A stretch of DNA of 55,513 bases from Bacteroides salyersiae WAL 10018 = DSM 18765 = JCM 12988 (GCF_000381365.1 NZ_KB905467.1:930149-985661), one strand, 5' to 3'; counted from the stretch's first letter, positions 44,178-53,267 are shown. Translations and numbers: made by a program. Notes: generated by a model not told the origin, from the letters alone.

Positions 44178-45404
44178 TTATTCGTCCTCTCCGTCGTCAA
44201 TCGGTAGAATTTTTTGGCTTTCTTCATGAGGTAGTTGTTCCACTTGGCGGAGTTTTCTCTCAATGGCACGGGTGCGTTTTCCCATTACTTCTTCCAGTTG
44301 GTCTCCTGCGCTTTGGAGGTTCTTCTGCACTTTTTCGAGCAAACCGCCAAATTTACTGAATTCGGTTTTTACCGCTCCCAAAACAGTCCATACTTCTCCC
44401 GTCCGTTTTTGGATGGCGAGTGTGCGGAAGCCCATTTGCAGGCTGTTGAGGATGGCACCCAAAGTGGTAGGACCGGTAATTACTATTTTATACTCTTTTT
44501 GCAGCATTTCTACCAGCGCTGTCCGGCGTATTACCTCCGCATAGATACTTTCGAACGGTAAAAACAGAATGGCAAAATCGGTGGTAAAAGGAGGATCGAC
44601 ATATTTGTCATGAATATCTTTTGCCATTTTCTTGATGGTATTCTCCAATTGTTTTCCGGACGATTCGATCAATGCGGTGTCTCCGGCTTCGAAAGCGTCG
44701 TAGTATTGCTCGTACACGTCTTTGGGGAATTTGGCGTCAATGGGCAGATATACAGTGCTGTTAGCATCGTCCTTACCCGGAAGTTTGATAGCAAATTCCA
44801 CAAACTCTGTTCCGCTTTTCTTTGTTTTCACATTGGCATCATACTGTTCCGGGCTCATCATCTGTTCCAGCAATGCCCCTAACTGCACTTCGCCGAAAGT
44901 GCCCCGCATCTTCACATTGCTCAGTACTTTCTTTAATCCGCCTACATCCTGTGCCAGAGACTTCATTTCCCCCAGTCCCTTTTGTACATTTTCGAGTTGA
45001 GAACGAACTATCTCGAAAGATTGTCCAATGCGCTCGTTCAGCGTTTTTTGCAGCTTTTCTTCTACCATAAGCCGCATGTCGTCCAAACGCTTTTCGGTAG
45101 ATTTCAGTAGCATTTCCTGTTGACGTGCCATTGCATCGAACTTCTGCCGTTGCAATTCGCCGTTAGTTATCATGTTTTTGTGCAATGCATCCTGTAATTG
45201 CTGCATACTTTGATTGATGGTTTGCGTCATTTCCATGCGGAGCTCGCGGATGCTGCGGTTCAGTTCTTCGCGATTCTCCTGCATTTGCAGCCGCAAGGCG
45301 GTTTGTAATTGTTCGTTTTGTGCCTGCCCATTATTTCTGGTCAGTATCAGAATGATAAGACCGGCCAATAATAAGATGACAACTATGAGTAAAATCAACT
45401 CCAT
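44178..45404 (-). CDS. rmuC: DNA recombination protein RmuC
   Basis: A 408-aa RmuC-family protein that limits recombination at inverted repeats; it is a predicted nuclease of the restriction-endonuclease-like fold. It has an N-terminal membrane anchor (ILLIVVILLLAGLIILIL), then a coiled coil at about residues 30-160, and the RmuC core with YLPIDAKFPKDVYEQYYDA (the metal-binding PD-(D/E)xK-like region) and the GPTTLGAILNSLQMGFRTLAIQKR motif. It begins 3 bp after map, so the two are co-transcribed. Confidence 0.95.
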   Translation of the reverse strand: MELILLIVVILLLAGLIILILTRNNGQAQNEQLQTALRLQMQENREELNRSIRELRMEMTQTINQSMQQLQDALHKNMITNGELQRQKFDAMARQQEMLLKSTEKRLDDMRLMVEEKLQKTLNERIGQSFEIVRSQLENVQKGLGEMKSLAQDVGGLKKVLSNVKMRGTFGEVQLGALLEQMMSPEQYDANVKTKKSGTEFVEFAIKLPGKDDANSTVYLPIDAKFPKDVYEQYYDAFEAGDTALIESSGKQLENTIKKMAKDIHDKYVDPPFTTDFAILFLPFESIYAEVIRRTALVEMLQKEYKIVITGPTTLGAILNSLQMGFRTLAIQKRTGEVWTVLGAVKTEFSKFGGLLEKVQKNLQSAGDQLEEVMGKRTRAIERKLRQVEQLPHEESQKILPIDDGEDE

Positions 45405-45407
45405 AAA

Positions 45408-46262
45408 TCAATAGGTCAGAATTTCGTTTCCGGTTTCTGTTATCAAGATCATATTTTCCCATTGTGCCGATGGCAGTCCGTCATCGGTGCATATGGTCCA
45501 GCCGTCTTCATCGTCTACGAACACCTCGTATGTTCCCATATTTATCATAGGTTCTATGGTAAATGTCATTCCCGGAACAATCAGCATGCCTGTACCCCGA
45601 CGGCCGAAATGTTCCACATCGGGTTCTTCATGAAACTGCATCCCGACTCCGTGTCCGCAAAGGTCGCGTACCACGCTATATCCGTTTTTTTCGGCATGTT
45701 CCTGGATGGCGGCACCTACGTCTCCCAACCGTGCCCAAGGTTGTGCAGTGGCGATACCTATTTCCATACATTCTTTGGTGACTTGTACCAGCCGACGCAT
45801 TTCCGGACTGACTTCTCCAATCATAAACATGCGCGAAGCATCCGAAAAATATCCTTTGTATATGGTAGAAACATCTACATTTATGATGTCTCCACTTCGT
45901 AGAATTTCGTCTTTGCTCGGTATTCCGTGACACACTACATCGTTGATGCTTGTGCAAACACTCTTGGGAAAACCCTCATAATTGAGTGGAGCCGGAATGG
46001 CCCCGTGACTGGTAGTAAAATCATAAACCATGCGATCGATCTCTTCGGTGGACATCCCTTCGCGGATATTTTCGGATATGTAATCCAGCAAGGCGGTGTT
46101 GATTTTGGCGCTTTCGCGTATACCTTCCAACTGTTCCGGTGTACGGAGTACTTTTCTGGGAGGAAGTTTTAAGCCCTGTTTTCTATATTTCTGTATTTTA
46201 TCTTCTATCTCGTCCGGGTAATTGGAAGGGGTGAACCGGAAGCCCTTGATAAACTTTTTCAT
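45408..46262 (-). CDS. map: Type I methionyl aminopeptidase
   Basis: A 284-aa methionine aminopeptidase that removes the initiator Met from nascent proteins. The pita-bread core starts near residue 45 (QLEGIRESAKINTALLDYI). Metal ligands are in DVSTIYKGYFSDASRMF (two Asp), GHGVGMQFHEEP (His), TIEPM (Glu) and ITETG (Glu). An N-terminal extension of about 40 basic residues is usual in Bacteroidetes. It is the first gene of map-rmuC, with a -7 box at 46297-46304. Confidence 0.96.
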   Translation of the reverse strand: MKKFIKGFRFTPSNYPDEIEDKIQKYRKQGLKLPPRKVLRTPEQLEGIRESAKINTALLDYISENIREGMSTEEIDRMVYDFTTSHGAIPAPLNYEGFPKSVCTSINDVVCHGIPSKDEILRSGDIINVDVSTIYKGYFSDASRMFMIGEVSPEMRRLVQVTKECMEIGIATAQPWARLGDVGAAIQEHAEKNGYSVVRDLCGHGVGMQFHEEPDVEHFGRRGTGMLIVPGMTFTIEPMINMGTYEVFVDDEDGWTICTDDGLPSAQWENMILITETGNEILTY

Positions 46263-46296
46263 TGTTTCTATAAATTTTGTCTTTCAATCTATAGCA

Positions 46297-46304
46297 CAAA
46301 GGTA
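46297..46304 (-). promoter_or_regulatory. -7 box of map-rmuC
   Basis: The minus strand reads TACCTTTG, a full match to TAnnTTTG, 35 bp before the map start. Confidence 0.6.
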
Positions 46305-46609
46305 GAGAATAAATGTTAGTAATTGAAATGCAGACGTACCATTTATTTTTCACCGGATTGATTCTACCTAAAGCGTATTATTGTGGAATTCGAGTAGATA
46401 GGAATTTTCCCGAAGTTGTCAATTTGATAAGTATAGGTAAAGTGTCCTTAGAACCGGAACAATCTGCATAGTTTGAAGAAATATGTAATATGTAAGCTAA
46501 AGTATTGTATGTCAGTTATATATTAGATGTGTCGTATCGGTGGAAAAGTCGTTTTTTCTTCGTATAAAGAATTAATATTAATGTACTGTTAAAAGCGTAT
46601 TCTTGTGGA

Positions 46610-46627
46610 TAAAGAATGCATTCTTTA
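46610..46627. promoter_or_regulatory. 18-bp palindrome upstream of cas6
   Basis: TAAAGAATGCATTCTTTA is perfectly palindromic. It is about 255 bp upstream of the cas6 start. It has the size of a dimeric regulator site; the regulator is unknown. Confidence 0.5.
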
Positions 46628-46680
46628 GTTTTAAAAAATATATTCTTTGTCTGACGGAAAATGGTATATGGAAAAAGCCG

Positions 46681-46693
46681 TTAACAATGTTAA
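46681..46693. promoter_or_regulatory. 13-bp palindrome upstream of cas6
   Basis: TTAACAATGTTAA has 6-bp arms around a central A. The 16-bp extended version TTAACAATGTTAAAAT also occurs on the minus strand at 20214-20229. Confidence 0.4.
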
Positions 46694-46789
46694 AATAGAA
46701 ATAGAGATCAATCAGGACCAAGCAAAGATAATAATGAGAAAACGGTGATAGACATCAAGGGATAAAATAGAAATACGCTTTTTTATGTT

Positions 46790-46806
46790 TAGCAACATTG
46801 TTGCTA
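46790..46806. promoter_or_regulatory. 17-bp palindrome upstream of cas6
   Basis: TAGCAACATTGTTGCTA has 8-bp arms around a central T, 74 bp before the cas6 ATG. Its core ACANTGT is shared with the palindrome at 46681. It is well placed to be an operator for the cas operon. Confidence 0.55.
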
Positions 46807-46880
46807 TATTATTTCATGAAATGTATCTTTATTTTGAAATAAAATCTTTCCTTTGCGTGGAAAATAAATGAAACAGAATT

Positions 46881-47558
46881 ATGCGTATATATTTAAGAAC
46901 CACTCCGAATGATGTTATTGTTCCTTTCGATTATCAGCAGAAGATAGTCGGTACGATACATAAATGGCTTGGTAATAATGAGATACATGATAAAATCTCT
47001 TTGTATTCTTTTTCTTGGCTTTTAGGTGGAAATATGATTGTGGATAAAGGTTATAACTTTTCAAAAGGTGCCACTCTTTTTATCAGCTTTTATGAGAACA
47101 AATATCTCAAGGTGTTGATAGATACAATTTTGTCGGACCCTAAGATGTTCTGTGGGCTTTCGGTGAAAGAGGTTACGTTCGAACGGGAACCGGCGTTTAC
47201 GGAAGAACCTGCTTTTTTCAGACTCGCTACCCCGATTTTTATTAAACGGTTGATAGAAGAAAATGGAAAGAAGGAGCAGAAATTCTATTTTTATGATGAT
47301 CGGGAGAGCAATGACCTGATGACAGAAACACTGAAACATAAAATGCGGGAAGCCGGATTACCCGATGATGATACTTTAAAAGTGGAATTTGACTTAAGCT
47401 ATATGAATAAGAAAAAGAAATTGGTGACGATACACGGTATAAAGAATAAAGCCAGTATGTGTCCGGTGATTATTCATGGCCGTCCGGAAAGTAAACTGTT
47501 TGCATGGACAGTAGGATTGGGTAATGGAACAGGCATATCTTTGGGAGCATTGTTATAA
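46881..47558 (+). CDS. cas6: CRISPR-associated endoribonuclease Cas6
   Basis: A 225-aa Cas6 that should cut the precursor transcript in the repeat to release crRNAs. The N-terminal ferredoxin-like half begins MRIYLRTTPNDVIVPFDYQQ, with a candidate catalytic His at residue 27 (GTIHKWLG). The C-terminal glycine-rich loop GLGNGTGISLG (about 212-222) is the RAMP hallmark. The length is typical. It is the first gene of the cas operon. Cleavage should leave the 8-nt handle ATTGAAAC. Palindromes lie upstream. Confidence 0.95.
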   Translation: MRIYLRTTPNDVIVPFDYQQKIVGTIHKWLGNNEIHDKISLYSFSWLLGGNMIVDKGYNFSKGATLFISFYENKYLKVLIDTILSDPKMFCGLSVKEVTFEREPAFTEEPAFFRLATPIFIKRLIEENGKKEQKFYFYDDRESNDLMTETLKHKMREAGLPDDDTLKVEFDLSYMNKKKKLVTIHGIKNKASMCPVIIHGRPESKLFAWTVGLGNGTGISLGALL

Positions 47559-47579
47559 AATTTAATATTCTGTCGTACT

Positions 47580-48137
47580 ATGAAATACTATATTCTGAGA
47601 TATTCCGGTCCTTTTGGTTTTATCAAACCTTGGACTGCCGTTCGTGATGCAAGCGGCGGAGAGACTTATTCGCAGCAATTTTTAACCCCTTCCATTATAG
47701 AGGGTTTGAGACAAAAGTTAGAAGTGACCGCTATTTTGCGTCATAAATTGGTTTATGGCGGAATCGATATCCAGCAAGAAATGGTTCAGGCAAAAGCGTG
47801 GAGTAAAAAGGCAAAGAAATATATCAGAGAACGTTCTATTCTTAAACGTGGAGTGATGCTTAATCCTGTTCTCATACTGGCTTTTGGCAGTATGGAAGAC
47901 GCGGAAAAGGCAGCGATGCAACATATTTGCCTGTGCCGTAATGAAGATGTGCTTTTGCCTGGCGAAATAGAGGAAATAACTGTCGATGAGTTTGAGCTGC
48001 TCGACGGTTATGAGCTTCGTTTCGGTAGGGGCGATCACTCTTTTCTTGTGGGATACAACCGTTTTTGTAATAATGAAGAGATGTATGGATCTATAGAGAT
48101 CACCGGAAATCCAATCCAAAGAGAAAAGAATGAGTAA
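47580..48137 (+). CDS. cas5: Type I-PGING Cas5-like protein (Cas5p)
   Basis: A 185-aa RAMP-like protein. Its N-terminus (YYILRYSGPFGFIKPWTAVRDASG...TYSQQFLTPSIIEGL) follows the Cas5 pattern in which a beta strand and Gly-Pro-Phe loop precede a segment ending in helix-forming residues. A basic middle part and an acidic C-terminal part follow. Position between cas6 and cas3 matches Cas5p of the PGING subtype. Its role would be to hold the 5' crRNA handle in the effector complex. It overlaps cas3 by 8 bp. The family call relies partly on context. Confidence 0.8.
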   Translation: MKYYILRYSGPFGFIKPWTAVRDASGGETYSQQFLTPSIIEGLRQKLEVTAILRHKLVYGGIDIQQEMVQAKAWSKKAKKYIRERSILKRGVMLNPVLILAFGSMEDAEKAAMQHICLCRNEDVLLPGEIEEITVDEFELLDGYELRFGRGDHSFLVGYNRFCNNEEMYGSIEITGNPIQREKNE

Positions 48138-50292
48138 ATATGATTCCATATTAGCAAAAAGTACGAAAAACGGCGGAACAACTCTGAGGGTTCATCTTGA
48201 ATCGGTAGCTCAGTTAGCTATGCTGGCTGCCCGATGTATGGGGATGGATCCGGAAATAGCACGGTTGGGAGCTTTGCTGCACGATATTGGAAAAGCAAAT
48301 CCTTTGTTCCAGCAGAGTTTAGAGCAGGAACGGACATCCTTTTTTTGCAGTGAATTCCCTTTTCGCCATGAGATCGCATCTTTGTTCTTTCTGAATCTGG
48401 TTGATCGGGCTTTATGGGATCCCGTCATCGATATGATTATTGCGCATCATAAGTCTGTTTCCAATGATGATCGGAAAAAAGGAATTCTTGATTTGGAGGA
48501 TGAATATGGTGATGAGATTCTGGAGTATCATTTGTCGGACTTCTCAGCGTGGAGTATGGATGCATTAGGCATCTTGGGCGAATTGAGTTTTCCCGGAGTT
48601 ACTTCGGAAACCGTCATAACCGAGCAGGATGCCCGTTGCGCCTACGATTATGCTCTGACGCATTGTGGGAAGAAGACTAAGGGCTGGGCTGTCTGGAAAG
48701 GGTTATTAATGGGAGCGGATCATCTGGCATCGGCTACGGAGGAACAGAAAGACCGGCTTCCCGATTTGTTTACTATTCCTGATCTGCATTTCTATAATAG
48801 GCAAAGCGAACTTTATCCTTTGTCTCTGATCGAGTCTGATGTGACTAAAAGGCATTCGTTTGTGAAAGCACCGACGGGAGCCGGTAAAACGGACTTTCTG
48901 ATGAAGCGTTGTCGGGGGCGGATTTTCTATACCTTGCCTTTTCAGGCATCTATCAATGCGATGTACGAACGTATTGCCCATGATTTGGGCGATTGTGTGG
49001 AAGATGTACGGCTGCTGCATTCCATATCCCAATTGGTTATTGAGGATAACAGGATAGTGGAGAAGGCGATACAAAACAAGTTTGGTGCGGCTATTAAGGT
49101 ATTGACTCCCCATCAGTTGGCTGCCATTGCTTTGGGTACGAAAGGTTATGAAGCAATGCTGTTTGATTTGCAGGGATGTGATATCATTCTGGACGAGATC
49201 CATACGTATTCGGATATGGTTCAGTCCATTGTTCTGAAAATGGTGGAAGTAATGAATCATATAGGTTGCCGGATACACGTTGGTACTGCCACCATGCCAT
49301 CGGTGCTCGAACAAGCTATTCTTCAGATATTGGGCGGCCGGGAAAATGTGCAGTATGTGGAATTGCCGGAGGATGTATCAGACTCATTCAATCGCCATAT
49401 TGTTCATAAAGCCGACTCCTTCATTGAGCTACTTCCGGTGATTCGGCAAGCGGTAGACGAGGAACAGAAAATACTGATTGTATGCAACCGGGTTGCTCAT
49501 GCACAGGAGATTTTCAAGCAGATCGATGAACTCTATCCGGATACAGACAAAATGTTGATTCACAGCCGGTTTAAAAGGAAAGACCGGAATCGGTTGGAGA
49601 AAGAACTGAAAGAGGTTTATAATGCCAGTCCGCATGCTTGTGTGGTTGTATCTACACAGGTGGTTGAAGTCAGTCTGGATATCAGCTTTGATGTAATGAT
49701 TACCGAGGCGGCGCCTATCGATGCGCTCATTCAGCGTTTCGGGAGAATCAACAGAAAGCGGAATGCGGATACGATCGGGAAGTACAAGCCTGTTTATGTG
49801 ATTGCTCCTCCCGAAGAGGATAGTGAATGTCTGCCGTATTCGCGGGAGGTGCTGCAACGCAGTTATGACGTTCTTCCTCAGAATGCATTGTTGCGGGAAG
49901 CTGAGCTGCAATCTCTGATAGACCGGGTGCATCCTCAGATTAAGAGAATTAATATCGGGCTCGATGCTGTATTTGTAGATGGGAAATGGCGGTTGAAGGA
50001 ATTGCGGCATTTGCCGAAATCGGCCTTGATAGAAATGCTGGACATCGATTCCGTCTCTTGCATCACCCAGCAGGATGATGAAAGCGGAAAGTACGAACAG
50101 GCAATGGAGAAAGAAAGACTGTTAATGGAGATTCCTGTACGATATAACTCTCTGCGCTGGAAGAAGTTAAAGCAGTTGCCGATCGGCTCTCGCCCTTTTG
50201 TTGTTCCGGATGCGGCTTATTCTTCTGACAAGGGGTTAGACTTCTCTAAAATAGGAACCGAATATTATGATACAAATTATCAAATGTTATAG
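48130..50292 (+). CDS. cas3: CRISPR-associated helicase/nuclease Cas3
   Basis: A 720-aa Cas3 with an N-terminal HD nuclease and a superfamily 2 helicase, which degrades the target DNA. HD residues are H22, H51-D52 (LLHDIGK), H80 and H106-H107 (IAHHKS). Helicase motifs are Walker A APTGAGKT (247-254), DEIH (355-358), the GTATMPS motif III and the late QRFGRINRKR motif VI. The length is normal for this compact subtype. It overlaps the cas5 end by 8 bp and is followed 3 bp later by cas8. Confidence 0.97.
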   Translation: MSKYDSILAKSTKNGGTTLRVHLESVAQLAMLAARCMGMDPEIARLGALLHDIGKANPLFQQSLEQERTSFFCSEFPFRHEIASLFFLNLVDRALWDPVIDMIIAHHKSVSNDDRKKGILDLEDEYGDEILEYHLSDFSAWSMDALGILGELSFPGVTSETVITEQDARCAYDYALTHCGKKTKGWAVWKGLLMGADHLASATEEQKDRLPDLFTIPDLHFYNRQSELYPLSLIESDVTKRHSFVKAPTGAGKTDFLMKRCRGRIFYTLPFQASINAMYERIAHDLGDCVEDVRLLHSISQLVIEDNRIVEKAIQNKFGAAIKVLTPHQLAAIALGTKGYEAMLFDLQGCDIILDEIHTYSDMVQSIVLKMVEVMNHIGCRIHVGTATMPSVLEQAILQILGGRENVQYVELPEDVSDSFNRHIVHKADSFIELLPVIRQAVDEEQKILIVCNRVAHAQEIFKQIDELYPDTDKMLIHSRFKRKDRNRLEKELKEVYNASPHACVVVSTQVVEVSLDISFDVMITEAAPIDALIQRFGRINRKRNADTIGKYKPVYVIAPPEEDSECLPYSREVLQRSYDVLPQNALLREAELQSLIDRVHPQIKRINIGLDAVFVDGKWRLKELRHLPKSALIEMLDIDSVSCITQQDDESGKYEQAMEKERLLMEIPVRYNSLRWKKLKQLPIGSRPFVVPDAAYSSDKGLDFSKIGTEYYDTNYQML

Positions 50293-50295
50293 CTT

Positions 50296-51621
50296 ATGTA
50301 TGCAACAACCATAGGATACACCTTCTTGAAAGCTTATAATAATAAGTTTCAAACGAATTATACGGGACGTACTTTCTTTGAAGAAGTTTTTGTACCGTTA
50401 TTTTTTGATCATCCCAAGTATATGATGACTGCCGGTAATTCTCCGTTAGAGAATCCTAAATTGAGTTGGGAGGATATGATAAAAGGCAAAAAGCCTTTTG
50501 AAACAGCCGAACGCAGAAAAGAGAGAATCGATAAGATGATCAATAAAATCGAATCGGAAAAGGCGGATGCCAGTATAGCGATTGGGTATGGGGTAGTGGA
50601 TGCTGCTGCGGCCACTACGGGACAGATCACTAATATTGATTTTCCAGATAACAAGGAAGATATTTACTGCTCCTGGATTGGTGCAGGGCTGGGAGTGGGG
50701 ATTACCGGAGGATTGACCATCTTGTTTAATAACGAAGCACTCTTATTGGATATCTATGAGGGATGGAAATGCTATCGGCAATATTTGGAAGAATATCCTT
50801 TGATGAAAGGAAATCAGATAAACACGTGGAACGGGCGATGGCTGGTTCATCGGTATCAACCGGATTTTGACGAAACAGATCCTACGGCCGGATTTAATCC
50901 GTTGGAGCCGATCAATGGCGGATTGCTCGGTTTACAGACCATATCTTGGGTAGAGGTTCTCTTGAAAATAGCCCGGCGTTTTCCTGCGGACAATTTGGTG
51001 GGATATTTATATAGTATCGGGCAGACGAACACTACCATTGGTTTTATTCCTTTCAAACTCCAGGATATTATTCGCCCCGACCAGTTGTATGAAAAAATAT
51101 TTGGTAAGCTTGATTACCAAAAAGATGCTCCAAAGGTTTCCAAGCTATATGGAACAGCTATCGGATTACGGGCAGCTTGTCAGGCAGGTGCCATCGGAAT
51201 ACCGGCTATGGAGCCTAAAGGATTAAAGGCTTTCTTTCCTACTACCAAAGGAATCAGAAAGATTTCATATAAGGAGGGAGACGAAGAACAAAGAATAATA
51301 TATTGTACTTACTTAATTTGGATATTAGCTATGTTGAACAATGAGAAATTATGGGAACTGTCCCGCGAATTCGCGGAATTGTTGCTGAAGTATGAAGCAG
51401 GCGCAGGAAAAGCAAGAACAGATCGGAAGAACAATGTGAACCGGTTGTTGGAATCTGTTTCTGTAAAGCAGTTTCTTCAAAATTTGATTCCTGTCATTCA
51501 AGACGAGAAGGAAGTAGAAGGGTATGAAAATATGGGAAAAACAGTGCATTCGATGCCTAAAGATAATTTCCCTTATTTCAATACATTGATTAGATTTCAA
51601 TACGCATTATTAAACAAATAA
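50296..51621 (+). CDS. cas8: Type I-PGING Cas8-like large subunit (Csp2)
   Basis: A 441-aa protein in the position of the large effector subunit, between cas3 and cas7. The sequence includes AIGYGVVDAAAATTGQITNIDFPDNKEDIYCSW and a Gly-rich GLGVGITGGLTIL stretch, with a basic C-terminal helical part (REFAELLLKYEAGAGKARTDRKNN). I recognise no catalytic motif. Position and size match Csp2 (Cas8c-like) of PGING-type loci, which is shorter than most Cas8 proteins. It would bind the PAM and open the target. The call rests mainly on gene order. Confidence 0.8.
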   Translation: MYATTIGYTFLKAYNNKFQTNYTGRTFFEEVFVPLFFDHPKYMMTAGNSPLENPKLSWEDMIKGKKPFETAERRKERIDKMINKIESEKADASIAIGYGVVDAAAATTGQITNIDFPDNKEDIYCSWIGAGLGVGITGGLTILFNNEALLLDIYEGWKCYRQYLEEYPLMKGNQINTWNGRWLVHRYQPDFDETDPTAGFNPLEPINGGLLGLQTISWVEVLLKIARRFPADNLVGYLYSIGQTNTTIGFIPFKLQDIIRPDQLYEKIFGKLDYQKDAPKVSKLYGTAIGLRAACQAGAIGIPAMEPKGLKAFFPTTKGIRKISYKEGDEEQRIIYCTYLIWILAMLNNEKLWELSREFAELLLKYEAGAGKARTDRKNNVNRLLESVSVKQFLQNLIPVIQDEKEVEGYENMGKTVHSMPKDNFPYFNTLIRFQYALLNK

Positions 51622-51631
51622 TATAATCACA

Positions 51632-52693
51632 ATGAAACCGTACATTTATTTAAGAGGATTGCGTCATGTAGACCTGTCTGTGTTTTGTGTGGAGAGTGGA
51701 CAAAAGGTATATTGGGACCCTGTGTTCAGCACTTCGGTTCCATATTCAAGTGGACAACAAGTAAAGAGAAGCATTCTGGATTCTATAAACTGTGAGTTGC
51801 AGGCTGATCCGTCTTCCGTTACTTTTGTTTTCGATGTAAATAGTAAGAATCTTTTAGGAGAAGGGGAGGTGCTTTCTCTTTGTGATCCTCAATATTACGA
51901 TCAGCTATTAGGAGGCTGGATGAGGGCTTCAAAAGGGGGTAAAGAACGTACACTAAAAAGAAGAAGTCCATTCTCTATTTCTGCTATGCGTCCATTGCAT
52001 CCGTTGTTGGGAGGACGCATTACAGAGAATGCGACTTTTGACCGAAGTGACAGGCCGGAATTGCATAAAGTAATAGTGCGCGATGCTTCCGGTAAACAGA
52101 TGAGCGAAGAACGGGTAGAAGCCCTGTTGACCGGAACGGACAGAAGCCTGTACCGTAAATGGATCCCTGAGAACACCCGTGCTACCGGTTTATTTGTGTA
52201 TGATATCGCTATTGACTTGCGTACCTTATTTGCGGTTTCGGTAAATCAGATGGAACCGGAATTGACCAAAGAGAAGATCGAGGAATTGAAAGAAAAAGGT
52301 TGGGTAGCTTCACGCAATGTTTTTGGAGAGTGCCTGGTGATGCCCAAAGCTGACAGGGAAAGAGTGATACCGGCCATTGCCAAAGCGCTTATTAATTGGA
52401 AGATAACAAGTAATCAATCCAGAACATTCAGTTTGATGGAAACGCTTGCCATTGCAGTGAGTGATAATGCCAATGCGTTGGCAGGCGCCATTCGTGCCAA
52501 GTTAGTAGAAGAAACAGAAAGGCCTAAAGCTAAACCTCTGATAGATGAAACAGCCGGGGCGGATTTATACGTAACCTTGCCTTGTTCGGGATATATGACC
52601 ACTGAAACAGAGTCCGCTGACGCCTTGCAGAAAGCGGAGGATAAATTGAAGGAGTGGATGCTTGCTTTTGATTATGAAAATCAAAAAGGATAA
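51632..52693 (+). CDS. cas7: Type I-PGING Cas7-like backbone protein (Csp1)
   Basis: A 353-aa RAMP protein of the Cas7/Cst2/DevR type that would form the crRNA-binding backbone of the effector complex. The N-terminal strand (YIYLRGLRHVDLSVFCVESG), the central RRSPFSISAMRPLHPLLGG segment (in the usual place of Cas7 S-x-x-R motifs) and a C-terminal acid/basic helix are present. Position after cas8 and before cas4 is as in Csp1 loci. A strong hairpin follows it before cas4. Confidence 0.85.
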   Translation: MKPYIYLRGLRHVDLSVFCVESGQKVYWDPVFSTSVPYSSGQQVKRSILDSINCELQADPSSVTFVFDVNSKNLLGEGEVLSLCDPQYYDQLLGGWMRASKGGKERTLKRRSPFSISAMRPLHPLLGGRITENATFDRSDRPELHKVIVRDASGKQMSEERVEALLTGTDRSLYRKWIPENTRATGLFVYDIAIDLRTLFAVSVNQMEPELTKEKIEELKEKGWVASRNVFGECLVMPKADRERVIPAIAKALINWKITSNQSRTFSLMETLAIAVSDNANALAGAIRAKLVEETERPKAKPLIDETAGADLYVTLPCSGYMTTETESADALQKAEDKLKEWMLAFDYENQKG

Positions 52694-52704
52694 TGATAGG
52701 ATGT

Positions 52705-52734
52705 GTAAGGCAGAGCTGTATGGTTCTGCCTTAT
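52705..52734 (+). terminator. Hairpin between cas7 and cas4 (attenuator or processing site)
   Basis: TAAGGCAGA pairs perfectly with TCTGCCTTA over 9 bp (10 with a G-T pair) around a 10-nt loop. The following bases ATTCTCTT are only partly T-rich, so it is a weak terminator at best. It stands between the interference genes and the adaptation genes. Confidence 0.55.
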
Positions 52735-52748
52735 TCTCTTAATTTCAA

Positions 52749-53267
52749 ATGGAAATGAATATTACAGGCACTCACTTTAATTATTATCAGATTTGTAAGC
52801 GCAAATTATGGCTGTTTGCTAATGGCATAAGTATGGAACATACCTCTGACTTGGTCTATGAGGGAAAGTTGATACATGAAGAATCTTATCCGCAGCGTTC
52901 TGCTAAATACGAAGAGGTAGAGATGGACGGGATAAAAGTGGATTATTATGATACTTTGCACAAGGTAATTCATGAAATAAAAAAGTCCGATAAGGTTGAA
53001 GTGGCTCATGAATGGCAATTAAAATATTATATGTATGTATTCGAACAGAATGGCATAGAGGGTATCTCTGGAATATTGGAATATCCGGTTTTGCGGAAAA
53101 GGGATACGGTGCTGCTGAGTGATATAGATCGTGAAACGATTGTTGAAATGATAAATGAAATAAAGCAGGTTATCGAATCTGATTTTTGTCCACCTTTGGA
53201 GAGGAAACGAATATGCAGAAATTGTAGTTATTGGGATTTTTGTTATAGTGGGGAGGAGGAAGAATGA
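52749..53267 (+). CDS. cas4: CRISPR-associated protein Cas4
   Basis: A 172-aa Cas4 of the RecB-nuclease family with a Fe-S cluster. The cluster cysteines are C16 (YYQICKRKLWLFA) and three near the C-terminus (RICRNCSYWDFCYSG). The nuclease motifs DYYDTLHKVIHEIKKSD and EWQLKYYMYVFEQNGI (QxxxY) are present. It should trim prespacers and help select PAMs for Cas1-Cas2. It overlaps cas1 by 4 bp. A hairpin upstream separates it from cas7. It could also start at the Met two codons later (52755). Confidence 0.95.
   Translation: MEMNITGTHFNYYQICKRKLWLFANGISMEHTSDLVYEGKLIHEESYPQRSAKYEEVEMDGIKVDYYDTLHKVIHEIKKSDKVEVAHEWQLKYYMYVFEQNGIEGISGILEYPVLRKRDTVLLSDIDRETIVEMINEIKQVIESDFCPPLERKRICRNCSYWDFCYSGEEEE

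Larger units (their letters stand above)
46263..46880. other. Divergent regulatory region between map and cas6
   Basis: About 620 bp with no credible ORF. It holds the map promoter at its left and, toward cas6, three perfect palindromes at 46610-46627, 46681-46693 and 46790-46806. No full TAnnTTTG was found close to cas6; the nearest is TTCCTTTG about 30 bp upstream. Confidence 0.65.

Noticed and set aside
48706..49314. A 202-aa minus-strand ORF
   Set aside because: It is antisense to the helicase domain of cas3 and has no family features.
52705..52734. Treating the cas7-cas4 hairpin as the operon end
   Set aside because: The following bases are weakly T-rich, no TAnnTTTG promoter was seen before cas4, and the genes downstream belong to the same system.
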